Below are positions 1 through 8,456 of a stretch of DNA of 64,000 nucleotides, piece by piece. Under the pieces are notes generated by a model. It ran no database searches. It worked only from the letters and a program-made list of their open reading frames with translations, and was not told the DNA's origin. This DNA is from JAAYAY01 sp963674575 (lineage in GTDB: Bacteria > Planctomycetota > Planctomycetia > Pirellulales > Thermoguttaceae): assembly GCA_963674575.2 (NCBI GenBank), contig CAXXQT010000002.1:1178001-1242000 (forward strand), written 5' to 3'. Both the position numbers and the translations under genes were made by a program. Position 1 is the stretch's first letter. Every line of letters starts with the position of its first letter.

Positions 1-1
1 G

Positions 2-100
2 CCGCCGACCCCACTTTGGAATCGTTGGTTCGTACTCCTGGCATTCCTCACGCTGCTTGTGGCAGAATGGATTTTGCGGAAATGGGGAGATATGGTATGA
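2..100 (+). CDS. 3' end of a membrane protein (partial)
   Basis: The last 32 codons of a gene that starts before the window. They encode a Pro/Trp-containing lead-in, one hydrophobic helix (VLLAFLTLLVAEWILRKW) and the stop TGA at 98-100. The next gene's ATG at 97 overlaps this stop as ATGA, which implies translational coupling. In planctomycetes, genes directly upstream of DUF4175-like proteins are often vWA or glutamine-amidotransferase-like membrane proteins that end in such a C-terminal helix with a final EW..R motif, usually after MoxR and DUF58 genes. That identity is inferred from context; only the single terminal helix is seen here. Confidence 0.7.
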   Translation, partial: PPTPLWNRWFVLLAFLTLLVAEWILRKWGDMV

Positions 101-3100
101 GCCATCCGCTGGAACAACGACTACAGCAAGTCCGCCGGCGACTACGCGGCCTCCTCGTGCTGTACGGTGCGGCCTGGGTGGCGGGGTGCGTCGTCAGCGC
201 AACGATCCTCGTGGGGGTGGTGGACTTTCTTCTGCGGTTTCGTGATCCGGGAATGCGTCTCTTCTGCACCCTGACGGTCGTGGGCTTGTTCGTTTGGGCG
301 GTCCAACGTTATCTGGTCCGGGCGTTCACGATTCCCTGGCACGATACTGAACTGGCCCGGCGGCTTGGGCGGATCTTTCCGGTCCTGGGAGATGCTTTTC
401 CAAGCGCCGTCGAGTTTCTCCATCAACGCGAAGAAGATCCCACGGCCGGTTCCGAGAGCCTGCGCCGGGCGGTGGTCGTGCAGGCGACGGCCCAAGTGGA
501 GCGGATTAACCTGCTGGATGCCGTTCGAGTCGGCCCTGTGGCCAAGACGCTCGCTGTGGCATGCTTTATTCTGTGCCTGGGGTTGGGGATTGTGTTGGCG
601 GCTCCCGCATCGGCCGGTGTTGCCCTGTCGCGGTTGGCCAACCCCTTTGGCAAGACGGTCTGGCCCCAGGCGACGCACCTGGCCGTTTTGCAGTCGGGGC
701 CGGCTCCGCCCTTGCGGCTCCATCCTCGCGAGACGTTTGCCCCGCTTCTGCGCGATCTGGCCGGCGGCCCCTTGCCGGATTCGTTGCGGATTCACTATCG
801 GTTCGATCCGCAATCGGCGAAGCCGCGAGACGAAGCGCGGATTACCCAGCCGGACGAACTGGGGCGCACCACGCGACGCACGAACGTGGAAACCCCCTTC
901 GATTTTCGTTTTGTCGCCGCGGGCGAAGCATGGACCGATTGGTGCAGCGTCCGCATCGACAACCAAGAGGGCACCTCCCCCGACGCCGGGGGCTTGCCTG
1001 TATCTCTCCCCGTGACCGTAGCCCGGCTACTGCCGGTTCCGCCAGGCGTCGAGGAGGATCGACGCCTGGTGATCCTCCTGCCGCAGCAGCGCGTGGAGCG
1101 TGTGGCTTCCGGGCAAGTGTTTGAAGCGGACCTGATCGACGCGGGAGGAGCGAAGCTCCCCAGTCATGCTCGCGTCTTCTATCGCTGGCAAAGCGACCAG
1201 GGCAACTTTGTGGAGGAGGAAGGAGCGGTTCAATACCTGGGGGGCCGCCTTCGCGTGCGCCGCGAGAACGTGGTCCGATCGTTCGAATATCGTGTCGAGG
1301 CGGGGGACGATCAACAGATGCCCTGGATTCCCGTGGAGGTGGTGCCGGCGCCGTGCATCGTAAACCACAAAACGTTCATCGAGCCTCCGGCCTATACCGG
1401 CCTGCCCGGCCGGGAAACGGAAACACTGGTCCGAGCCTTGAAGGGCTCGCGCGTGCAGATCTCCGCAACGGCCAATACCAGCCTCTCGACCGCGGCATTG
1501 TGCTGCGAAGAAGGCGAACGGATCGAATGCCCCATTTCAGGGCCGGACCGTCGCAAGGTCGAGGTGTCCTTTGACGTGGATCGCTCGAGCACCTATTGGT
1601 TTGAGCTGACCGACGCCGAGGGGCTCGCCGGCGGCGGGGCGCTGCGTTGGGACGTCCACGCGATCCCCGACGCACCTCCAACCGTGACCATCACCGAGCC
1701 GGCAGCGAATGTCTTCGTAACGCCGCAGGCTCGCGTACCGCTGCGAATCACAGTCAAGGATGATCTGGCGGTGCGGAGCATCGCCTTAGCCTACGCGAGG
1801 GACGACGCAGAACGTGCCGAAACCGTGCCGCTCTACGAGCGTCCGGCGGATGCCCCGCCGGCTGCCGAAACGGATCCGGGAGACCTCCGTACGGTCGATT
1901 ACACCTGGAACGTAGCCGATCTTGCCTTGCAGCCGGGCAGTCATCTGGAAGTTCATGTGGAAGCCGTGGACGACCTGCCGCAGACCGGCCGGAGCGAAAC
2001 GCGGCGTGTCAGTATCATCACGCCGGAGGAACTGGCCGAGAGGATCGCTGCCAGGCAAGGCACCATTCTGAACGAACTGGCACGCGTGTTGGAGATGCAG
2101 CGGGGATGCCGGCGACAGGCGGCCGAAATGGAAATTCGGCTGGAGCAGACTTCCCGATTGGACCAGGCGGATGTGGACCAGTTGCGCGGGGTGGAACTCA
2201 CGCAACGGCAGGTCAATCGCACGCTGACGGCGGCGGGCGAAGGGTTGCCCATGCACGTTGCCGGTTTGCTTGCCGACCTGGACAACAACGGAATCGACAA
2301 TCCCGACGTCCGCCGACGCATGGCGGATATCCTGTTTCAGGTGGAGAAACTCGGACGGGAGGACCTTCCCCAGATCACGTTGAATATGACGGCGGCGATC
2401 AAGGGCGCCCAGATTCAAATGGAGAAGAGTCCCGGCGCGGACCTGGCCAAGGACGTGTCCAAACCTCTGGCGAAGGCCGGCGCCCACCAGGATGCCGTCA
2501 TCAAGGCCCTGGAGGACCTTCAGGGACGGCTTGCCCAGTGGGAGAACTACCGCCAGTTCCATCGCCGCGTGGCCCAACTGTTGCGAGATCAGCGGGAATT
2601 GGCAAGGCAAACCGCCGTGCTGGCCCAAAACACGCTCGGCAAGGACTCTCGGAACCTCTCGCCCCAGGAACTGGCCGATGCGAAAATCCAGTCGCGACGT
2701 CAGTCCGAGTTGGCGCGCGACCTGGACCGGATCGAAGACGAGATGCGCCGGGCGGCCGGGGGCTTGCAGGATTCCGACCCTCTGGCGGCCGAAACCCTTG
2801 CCGACGCCCTTGCCGAATCCAGGCGGCTTACCCTGTCAACCACGTTGCACGGCGCCGCAAGGGCCGTCGACGAGAATCGCATGGGCCAAGCCGTGGCCCA
2901 ACAGCAGCAAGCGATTGAAGGGTTGGAGCGGGTCCTCGACATCCTCGGCAATCGGCGAGAATACGAGTTGGCGCGATTGATTCGGCGGCTCCGACAAGCG
3001 GAAGAGCAACTTGACGCCCTGGCTCAACGACAGGGCGAGTTGCAGGGCCAGATGGCCGAGGCCGCCAAGGGCGAAGACGCCGAAGCGAGGCGACGTCGAC

Positions 3101-4083
3101 TCGAACAGCTCCGAGCGGCCCAGGAGGAGATCCGGAAGGAAGCGGAACAGACGTCGCGGCAACTGGAACGACTGTCGGCCAACGAGGTGGCGAAAACGAC
3201 TCAGGACGCCGAGCAGAACATGAAGGAGGCCGGCGAGTCGTCCGGCCAGGGTAAGGGCGACGACGCCGCGAAGAAGGCCGACGAGGCTCGCAAGAAGCTC
3301 GAAGAGGCGCAGAAACAGCTTGCCGACCGGCGGCGCCAGGCCGAGGCGGAGCTTGCCTTCGAGCAATTGGCCCAGCTTGAAGACGGCTTGAAGGCCCTGC
3401 GCCGCCGCCAGGAGTCGGCCCTGGAAGGGACCCAGCGGCTCGATCGCCTCCAGGCGGAAAATTCGGGCCTCAGCGACGCTCAGCGTGCCACCCTTACCGG
3501 GCTTGCCCGGGAGCAGGCCCTGCTGCTGGACGAGATCCAGCGAACCCGCGACGACCTGGCGGCCGCAGCCGTCTTCCAGCTTGTATTGGGCCAGACGGCC
3601 GACGACATGGGGGCGGCTCGCGACCTGCTCGTCCAACAACAGACCGGCTCACCGACGCAGCAGGTTCAAAGTTCGGCAATTGCCCGGCTTGACCAGATCA
3701 TCGAGGCTCTGCAGCCCGAGGAGCCGGAGGAGAACGAGTCGGAGGACGGTCAGGGCGGCAATCAGGGGGAGGGTGGTGAAGGCCAGAAGGGGCCCAAAGC
3801 GCCTGGCGACGCCCTGAAAGCGATGGCGGAACTCAAACTGCTCAAGTTGATGCAGATCGGGATCAATGCCCAAACGAAAGCGTTGGAAGCCCAGTACGGA
3901 ACCGGAGACGCGCTGCCCGAAGCGGCGCGGCAGGAATATGCCCGGCTGAGCCGCGAACAAGGCCATCTGGCCGACCTCCTCCTCGGCCTGATGCAGGAAA
4001 TGGGAGATCCCGAAGACAATCCGGACCGGCTTCCCACCCTTGGACCGGACGGTTTGGATCTGGACAGGGAGAATGTGCCATGA
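97..4083 (+). CDS. Large DUF4175-like membrane protein with long coiled coil
   Basis: This is a 1328-residue protein, start chosen at the ATG of the ATGA overlap rather than an in-frame ATG at 16. Two hydrophobic segments lie near residues 18-47 and 53-72 and a third near 150-172. After it comes a large predicted extracytoplasmic part of beta-rich, Ig-like stretches (about 200-660). The C-terminal half (about 660-1240) is Gln/Glu/Arg/Ala-rich and strongly coiled-coil-like, with a short Gly/Glu-rich break near residue 1220. This layout matches the DUF4175 family of bacterial membrane proteins, which has no established biochemical role. It lies in the middle of a tightly packed operon and overlaps the next gene by ATGA (4080-4083). 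A structural or envelope-stress function is plausible but not shown. Confidence 0.8.
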   Translation: MSHPLEQRLQQVRRRLRGLLVLYGAAWVAGCVVSATILVGVVDFLLRFRDPGMRLFCTLTVVGLFVWAVQRYLVRAFTIPWHDTELARRLGRIFPVLGDAFPSAVEFLHQREEDPTAGSESLRRAVVVQATAQVERINLLDAVRVGPVAKTLAVACFILCLGLGIVLAAPASAGVALSRLANPFGKTVWPQATHLAVLQSGPAPPLRLHPRETFAPLLRDLAGGPLPDSLRIHYRFDPQSAKPRDEARITQPDELGRTTRRTNVETPFDFRFVAAGEAWTDWCSVRIDNQEGTSPDAGGLPVSLPVTVARLLPVPPGVEEDRRLVILLPQQRVERVASGQVFEADLIDAGGAKLPSHARVFYRWQSDQGNFVEEEGAVQYLGGRLRVRRENVVRSFEYRVEAGDDQQMPWIPVEVVPAPCIVNHKTFIEPPAYTGLPGRETETLVRALKGSRVQISATANTSLSTAALCCEEGERIECPISGPDRRKVEVSFDVDRSSTYWFELTDAEGLAGGGALRWDVHAIPDAPPTVTITEPAANVFVTPQARVPLRITVKDDLAVRSIALAYARDDAERAETVPLYERPADAPPAAETDPGDLRTVDYTWNVADLALQPGSHLEVHVEAVDDLPQTGRSETRRVSIITPEELAERIAARQGTILNELARVLEMQRGCRRQAAEMEIRLEQTSRLDQADVDQLRGVELTQRQVNRTLTAAGEGLPMHVAGLLADLDNNGIDNPDVRRRMADILFQVEKLGREDLPQITLNMTAAIKGAQIQMEKSPGADLAKDVSKPLAKAGAHQDAVIKALEDLQGRLAQWENYRQFHRRVAQLLRDQRELARQTAVLAQNTLGKDSRNLSPQELADAKIQSRRQSELARDLDRIEDEMRRAAGGLQDSDPLAAETLADALAESRRLTLSTTLHGAARAVDENRMGQAVAQQQQAIEGLERVLDILGNRREYELARLIRRLRQAEEQLDALAQRQGELQGQMAEAAKGEDAEARRRRLEQLRAAQEEIRKEAEQTSRQLERLSANEVAKTTQDAEQNMKEAGESSGQGKGDDAAKKADEARKKLEEAQKQLADRRRQAEAELAFEQLAQLEDGLKALRRRQESALEGTQRLDRLQAENSGLSDAQRATLTGLAREQALLLDEIQRTRDDLAAAAVFQLVLGQTADDMGAARDLLVQQQTGSPTQQVQSSAIARLDQIIEALQPEEPEENESEDGQGGNQGEGGEGQKGPKAPGDALKAMAELKLLKLMQIGINAQTKALEAQYGTGDALPEAARQEYARLSREQGHLADLLLGLMQEMGDPEDNPDRLPTLGPDGLDLDRENVP

Positions 4084-4850
4084 CGACGTATTTGGTCAAC
4101 AGGTTCGGGATTGCAGCGGCGGTTCTCGGCCTGATGCTGCTGGGAAGCGATCGGCTGGCAGTAGCACAGAACCAGCAAGTGGCTCCGCCTTCCCTCGACG
4201 ATGCCCTTTTCGGGGATCTCGGCCAGGGCTCGGTGGATCCCGGGGTGGAGAAGGAGCTTTTTGGAGAGGACCCAACCGGCCCAGAGAAGAAGGAGGCCGC
4301 CAAGAACGATCCGCTCTCCGCACGGCGGATTGAAGCGTGGAACGATCTTCTCGAGAAGGAGTTGGGGCAATCCGCGGTCGACGAGGCGCGGAATCCTCTG
4401 CTCGGGATTGCCCGGAGCATGCGTCTGGTCGAAGGGCTCATCGACGAGAACAGGTCGGGAAAGCAGACGCAGGACATCCAGGACGACATCATTACCGACC
4501 TCGACGCCCTGCTCAAGCGGGCCAAGAAGAAATGCCAGTCGTGCTCCAGCCAGTGCCAGAGCGTTGCCCAACGCAAGCCGACGGACCAGCCCAAGCCCTC
4601 GCAACCGAAGGAAGGCAGCGCCAAACCCAAACCGGCCACGACCAGCAACGCCAAGCCAGGCAAGGCGGACGGCGCAGCGCCCGATATGGCCGAGATGATG
4701 GCCGTGATCAAGCAGGTTTGGGGCGAGTTGCCGGAGAAGGAACGACAGCAGATGCTGCAGTCTTCCGTCGAGGAGTTTCTTCCGAAGTACGCGGAACTGA
4801 TCGAACAGTACTACCGACGCCTTGCCGAGGGCCGGAAGGAGCCGCGATGA
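4080..4850 (+). CDS. Small exported protein of the DUF4175 operon
   Basis: This 256-residue protein starts with a signal peptide (hydrophobic core AAAVLGLMLLGSDRLAVA, likely cleavage before QNQQ). The middle holds a helical segment and a Cys pair in KKCQSCSSQC (about 145-154). A disordered Pro/Lys-rich stretch follows. The last ~45 residues are helical and contain the pattern W-x-x-LP ... SSVEEFLPKYAELIEQYY. That tail is, from memory, a recurrent feature of proteins placed after DUF4175-like genes in planctomycetes. Its start overlaps the upstream stop and its own stop overlaps the next ATG (4847), so it is co-translated with both. No enzymatic motif is visible, and I cannot assign a function. 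Confidence 0.8.
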   Translation: MTTYLVNRFGIAAAVLGLMLLGSDRLAVAQNQQVAPPSLDDALFGDLGQGSVDPGVEKELFGEDPTGPEKKEAAKNDPLSARRIEAWNDLLEKELGQSAVDEARNPLLGIARSMRLVEGLIDENRSGKQTQDIQDDIITDLDALLKRAKKKCQSCSSQCQSVAQRKPTDQPKPSQPKEGSAKPKPATTSNAKPGKADGAAPDMAEMMAVIKQVWGELPEKERQQMLQSSVEEFLPKYAELIEQYYRRLAEGRKEPR

Positions 4851-5941
4851 GGACGCGTAGAACCTATCCCCGAAATTCCGTGGAGATCTCCGGCTCGCGG
4901 AAAACAGCCGTGTTGGCCACCGTCTTGGGCATAGCTCTCGTGCTAACGACGAACCTCGCACCGATATTCGGGCAGGACCTTCGCGTGGAAGCCGACGCGG
5001 GCAAGTTGATCACGGCGGCTACCGATCAGGCAATCGACCGGGGACTCACCTACCTGGCCGCGGCACAGCACGACGACGGCTCCTATGCGTCGGGGGGATA
5101 TCGAGGAAACGTGGCCATTTGCGGGCTCGCCGGTCTCGCCTTCATGGCCGGCGGCAGCACGCCGAACCGAGGGCCCTACGGTGAGAATGTGACCCGCTGT
5201 GTCCAATACATCCTGGCCCATACCCAGGAAAGCGGCTTCATCACCGCCCCCGGGGCGGAAAGCCACGGGCCCATGTACGGGCACGGCTTCGCCACGCTCT
5301 TTCTTGCTGAGTGCTACGGCATGTCGCCCTCGGACGAGGTTCGCGAGAAGCTGTCCAGGGCCATCGATCTGATCGTCAACACCCAGAACGACCAGGGCGG
5401 CTGGCGCTATCAACCCCTCCGTCTGGACGCGGATATCAGCGTGACGATCTGCCAGGTGATGGCCCTTCGCGCCGCCCGGAACGCCGGCATCGAGGTCCCT
5501 CGCGAAACGATCGATCGTTGCATCGACTACGTGCGTCGGAGCCAGAATCCGGACGGCGGTTTCATGTATATGGTAAGCGGCGGCGAGAGCGGATTCGCCC
5601 GATCGGCGGCCGGGGTCGTGGCGCTGCACAGTGCGGGCGTCTATGAGGGGGACGAACTGGGCAAAGGAATCGACTATCTGCTGCGTTTCATCCCCGGAGA
5701 AGGGCGAGCCGACGCGGCCGGGAGCTATTACTTCTACGGCCATTACTATGCGGTCCAGGCCATGTGGCGTCAGGGGGGCGACGCCTGGCAGAAGTGGTAT
5801 CCGGCCATTCGCGACGAACTGGTGAGCCGCCAGAGGACCGACGGGGCGTGGATGTCGCCCATCTCGCCCGAGTACGCCACCGCCATGAGCTGCATCATCC
5901 TCCAAGTTCCCAACAACTACCTGCCGATCCTGCAGCGTTGA
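4847..5941 (+). CDS. Exported terpenoid-cyclase-like alpha/alpha toroid protein
   Basis: This 364-residue protein starts at the ATG overlapping the previous stop. An Arg-rich N-terminus and hydrophobic stretch (VLATVLGIALVLTTNLAPIFG) look like a signal peptide or anchor. The rest shows repeats of the squalene-hopene-cyclase/prenyltransferase toroid fold: QHDDGSYASGG, QNDQGGWRYQP, QNPDGGFMY and TDGAWMSPI, each followed by a helix pair. The place where true cyclases carry DxDD(T) reads LDADISVTICQ here, so the acid pair needed for protonation is not intact. At 364 residues it is also much shorter than hopene cyclases (about 630). I read it as a non-cyclase, exported toroid domain, perhaps a binding module of the envelope operon. 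Confidence 0.82.
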   Translation: MRTRRTYPRNSVEISGSRKTAVLATVLGIALVLTTNLAPIFGQDLRVEADAGKLITAATDQAIDRGLTYLAAAQHDDGSYASGGYRGNVAICGLAGLAFMAGGSTPNRGPYGENVTRCVQYILAHTQESGFITAPGAESHGPMYGHGFATLFLAECYGMSPSDEVREKLSRAIDLIVNTQNDQGGWRYQPLRLDADISVTICQVMALRAARNAGIEVPRETIDRCIDYVRRSQNPDGGFMYMVSGGESGFARSAAGVVALHSAGVYEGDELGKGIDYLLRFIPGEGRADAAGSYYFYGHYYAVQAMWRQGGDAWQKWYPAIRDELVSRQRTDGAWMSPISPEYATAMSCIILQVPNNYLPILQR

Positions 5942-5959
5942 CTACGCTCTGAAAACGAC

Positions 5960-7144
5960 ATGACATTCCACACCTCCGGCGGCCTCGGTCTCTTGCTTCT
6001 GTACTTCTCGGCAACCGTTGCCGTGGCGGATCTGCCCATCGTGGTGCCCGTCGACGGAGAACCGTTCGGCGGTACGCTTGTCGCGGGGAACCTGGGAGGA
6101 TCAGTCGCGTTTGAAACGGACGGCGGGCGAAAGGAGCTTGACGTCGCCGACTTGGGTCGATGGGGAGCCTGCGTGGAACCGGATCGCGGCCCCTTGTTCC
6201 TGCTCCGTGACGGAACGCTCCTCGTGGCCGGGATCCTCGAAGCCACGGAATCCGAGTTGATTCTCGACTCGGAGCCCCTGGGAATGGTTCGGACTGCTCG
6301 CGAGCAGGTGGCGGCCGTCGTGTTGAGCCTGCCTCCCTCGCAGCTCGAACGAGACCAAATGCTCGACAACGCCGTCCGCAACGAAGAAGACAGTTCGCGG
6401 GTGGTGCTCCTGAACGGCGATCGAATTCGTGGAAAACTGGTCCAGTTCGACGATCGAGCGTTGTCGTTGCGAACGGCGGTCGGGCTCGTCGAGTTGCAAC
6501 TCGATCGGATTGCCGTGCTCACCTTACCACCAGCGCCGGCGTCCGCCTCAAGTTCCTCGGCGGTCGTCGGCTTGAAGGACGGCAGCCGCCTGGAAGTGAA
6601 GAAGCTGGCGATCGACGGGGAATCGGCCACGTTGACCTTGGCCGGGGGGCTTTCGTGCAAGACGCAAACAGACCAACTCGTGTTTCTGCGTCCGGCGTCG
6701 CCCCGAATCGTCTACCTTTCCGACCTGACTCCCGCCGGCTATCGTCACGTGCCCTACCTGCAGCGGACATGGGATTACCGCCGGGATCGAAACGTCGAGG
6801 GCGGCCTGCTGCGATCCGCCGGCCGCCTGTATCTGAAGGGGCTGGGGATGCACACGGCAGCCCGGATCAGCTACGCTCCGCCCTCCGGCGCCGAGACCTT
6901 TCAAGCCGAGATCGCCATTGATGACATCACCGACGGGATGGGGAGTGTGCGATTTCGCGTTTTTGTGGACGGGGCCCAGAAGTACGTGAGCCCGACGATA
7001 CGCGGCCTGGCCAAGCCGATCCCTGTTTCCGTCGACGTTCAGGGCGCCCAGCGGCTCGATCTGGTCGTGGACTTTGCCGATCGGGCCGACGTCCAGGATC
7101 ATGCCGACTGGCTGGATGCGAGGTTTGTGGTGGAGAAGAAGTAG
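5960..7144 (+). CDS. Exported NPCBM/NEW2-domain protein
   Basis: This 394-residue protein begins with a clear signal peptide (GLGLLLLYFSATVAVA). Its middle is made of beta-rich repeats around VVLLNGDRIRGKLVQFDD and VGLKDGSRLEVKKLAIDG. The C-terminal ~150 residues (LYLKGLGMHTAARISY, then FQAEIAIDD and VRFRVFVDG) match the NPCBM carbohydrate-binding module, a jelly-roll often attached to glycoside hydrolases. No catalytic domain is present. It starts 18 bp after the toroid gene and closes the operon, which suggests that a glycan-binding exported protein works with the membrane-bound products upstream. The ligand is unknown. Confidence 0.82.
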   Translation: MTFHTSGGLGLLLLYFSATVAVADLPIVVPVDGEPFGGTLVAGNLGGSVAFETDGGRKELDVADLGRWGACVEPDRGPLFLLRDGTLLVAGILEATESELILDSEPLGMVRTAREQVAAVVLSLPPSQLERDQMLDNAVRNEEDSSRVVLLNGDRIRGKLVQFDDRALSLRTAVGLVELQLDRIAVLTLPPAPASASSSSAVVGLKDGSRLEVKKLAIDGESATLTLAGGLSCKTQTDQLVFLRPASPRIVYLSDLTPAGYRHVPYLQRTWDYRRDRNVEGGLLRSAGRLYLKGLGMHTAARISYAPPSGAETFQAEIAIDDITDGMGSVRFRVFVDGAQKYVSPTIRGLAKPIPVSVDVQGAQRLDLVVDFADRADVQDHADWLDARFVVEKK

Positions 7145-7197
7145 CCGAAAAAAGGGGACATCACTGATTTCTGCCCATGCCATCGGCGACGGGGACG

Positions 7198-7857
7198 TCA
7201 CGAAGGCTTGATCCCCACGACGGCCCGCACAGGCATTGTCCAGATGGCCATCTCCTCCACGGTCTGGACTTCGAAGCCGGCCTCCCGGACCAGCCCCACG
7301 ACGTCGATGGGCTGGCAGTCCACGATATGGGGAAAGTGGCGGTGCATCCAGATGTAGGTCTTCTCCAACGCGCTCGCCGTTTCCCCTTCCATGACGGTGG
7401 CCATCGAGACGGCGCCGAACCTGCCGCCCGCACGCAGAACCCGGCGGATTTCGGCCAGAACGTTGGGAATTTCGTCGAGGGGAAAGAGCTCCAGGGTAAG
7501 GCTCATGAAGACGGCGTCAAAACTCCCGTCGTCGTAGGGCAGGCTCCGTGCGTCGCCGACCGAGAGATGAACGTTGTTGCTGAGCCCCGCCTCGGCCAGT
7601 TTCTTCTCGGCCACGCTCTTCATGCCGGGCGATACGTCGAGGCCGCACACTTCGCCCTCGGGCCCAACCAGCTTCGCGAGATTGACGACGCTGTTGCCCG
7701 TTCCGTAACCGATCTCCAGTGCTCGCTCGCCAGGTTGTAGATTCAGACTCCGCTCGCCCGTCTCGCGGGCCTTGTGCTCGTTGGCATCGGCCAGAAAATC
7801 GTAGGCATGGCTGATGCGATCATAGAAGGATTGGTTGGTTTCGTGCGTCTCGCTCAC
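7198..7857 (-). CDS. Class I SAM-dependent methyltransferase
   Basis: This 219-residue protein has the UbiE/Methyltransf_11 layout: N-terminal FYDRISHAYDFLAD, motif I ALEIGYGTGNSVVNLA, an acidic residue in VCGLDVS, motif II in GDARSLPYDDGSFDAVFM, and the post-motif LAEIRRVLRAGG. The start is GTG, preceded by AGGAG at a good distance. Methyl transfer from S-adenosylmethionine is secure; the substrate is not. Menaquinone or sterol-like acceptors are typical of the family, but this copy stands alone, so a role in quinone synthesis cannot be inferred from context. It converges with the envelope operon. Confidence 0.85.
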   Translation of the reverse strand: MSETHETNQSFYDRISHAYDFLADANEHKARETGERSLNLQPGERALEIGYGTGNSVVNLAKLVGPEGEVCGLDVSPGMKSVAEKKLAEAGLSNNVHLSVGDARSLPYDDGSFDAVFMSLTLELFPLDEIPNVLAEIRRVLRAGGRFGAVSMATVMEGETASALEKTYIWMHRHFPHIVDCQPIDVVGLVREAGFEVQTVEEMAIWTMPVRAVVGIKPS

Positions 7858-7966
7858 GGTGTGCTCCTGCGTCCGGTATGAACTTGCTGGATGGGGGCGT
7901 GTTTGGTCAATGCCCTTTCGGGCCCTTCAAAATGACTGCGACATTTCAAGCGTAGGGGGCTTCAGT

Positions 7967-7984
7967 GAACAGGAGTCAACGGAG
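7967..7984 (+). repeat. Left arm of an 18-bp inverted repeat
   Basis: GAACAGGAGTCAACGGAG is present exactly, in inverted orientation, at 8355-8372. Similarity continues weakly inward (gcagag on both sides). The two arms bracket about 370 bp of related sequence. The motif resembles a dispersed intergenic repeat that I remember from planctomycete genomes. Confidence 0.75.
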
Positions 7985-8142
7985 GGCGCAGAGCAGAGAG
8001 ACTCTGTTCTCTCCGTCTCCTCCCACGATTGACTACTCCAAATTGGCTCCCCGTGGGATTAACCCGCAAATCCCATTGCCCAGTTTCAGGCAGCGGAAGT
8101 TGATGATCAATCCTCAAGGGTGGAATCAAGCGTCTCTAGATT

Positions 8143-8175
8143 TTTCTCTGTGTTCTCCGTGCCCTCTGTGGTTGT
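8143..8175 (-). repeat. Central copy of a CAGAG/CGGAGA-type dispersed repeat
   Basis: On the plus strand it reads TTTTCTCTGTGTTCTCCGTG followed by CCCTCTGTGGTTG. The alternating CTCTGTG/CTCCGTG pattern is shared with the sequences next to both arms of the inverted repeat (near 7985-8025 and 8310-8358). Short ORFs made of Leu/Cys/Val translated from such repeats are not genes. Confidence 0.6.
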
Positions 8176-8354
8176 CCTTCCTCTCAAACCCCGCGTGAGT
8201 CAATTAGTTTCATTCGGTAGTGAAGTGAAATAGTCGTAACGGGGAGAATGGGATGGGCCTTCACGGCGAAACTGCGTGTGTCAAATGACCACTTTGTCCC
8301 AATGCGTTTACGAAACAGAGAGGACTGAGGAAACAGAGAAATCACCTCTGCTTT

Positions 8355-8372
8355 CTCCGTTGACTCCTGTTC
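8355..8372 (-). repeat. Right arm of the 18-bp inverted repeat
   Basis: CTCCGTTGACTCCTGTTC is the exact reverse complement of 7967-7984. The flanking CAGAGA-type sequence at 8310-8354 belongs to the same repeat family. Confidence 0.75.
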
Positions 8373-8456
8373 CCGTCAATTCCACGCCGCCTGCATATGC
8401 TGCCAAATCTGCCTGTCATTCACAGCGGGATCCGGGAGTTGTTCTTGAGGCGTCCC

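Larger units (their letters stand above)
7858..8456. other. 600-bp gene-free region filled with repeats
   Basis: No open frame here has recognisable protein character. The region carries degenerate direct and inverted copies of a purine/pyrimidine-biased motif (cagagga, ctctgtt, cggaga) described as separate repeat entries. It lies upstream of the methyltransferase start and downstream of the sulfatase stop, both on the minus strand, so any methyltransferase promoter must lie at its left edge. Confidence 0.6.

Noticed and set aside
4337..4846. Upstream extension of the toroid protein
   Set aside because: It would overlap the small exported protein entirely; the ATG at 4847 gives the expected N-terminus and an ATGA junction.
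7858..8456. CRISPR-like array from the regular CAGAG/CTCTG pattern
   Set aside because: Repeat units are degenerate, unevenly spaced and in both orientations; there are no unique spacers of constant length and no cas genes.
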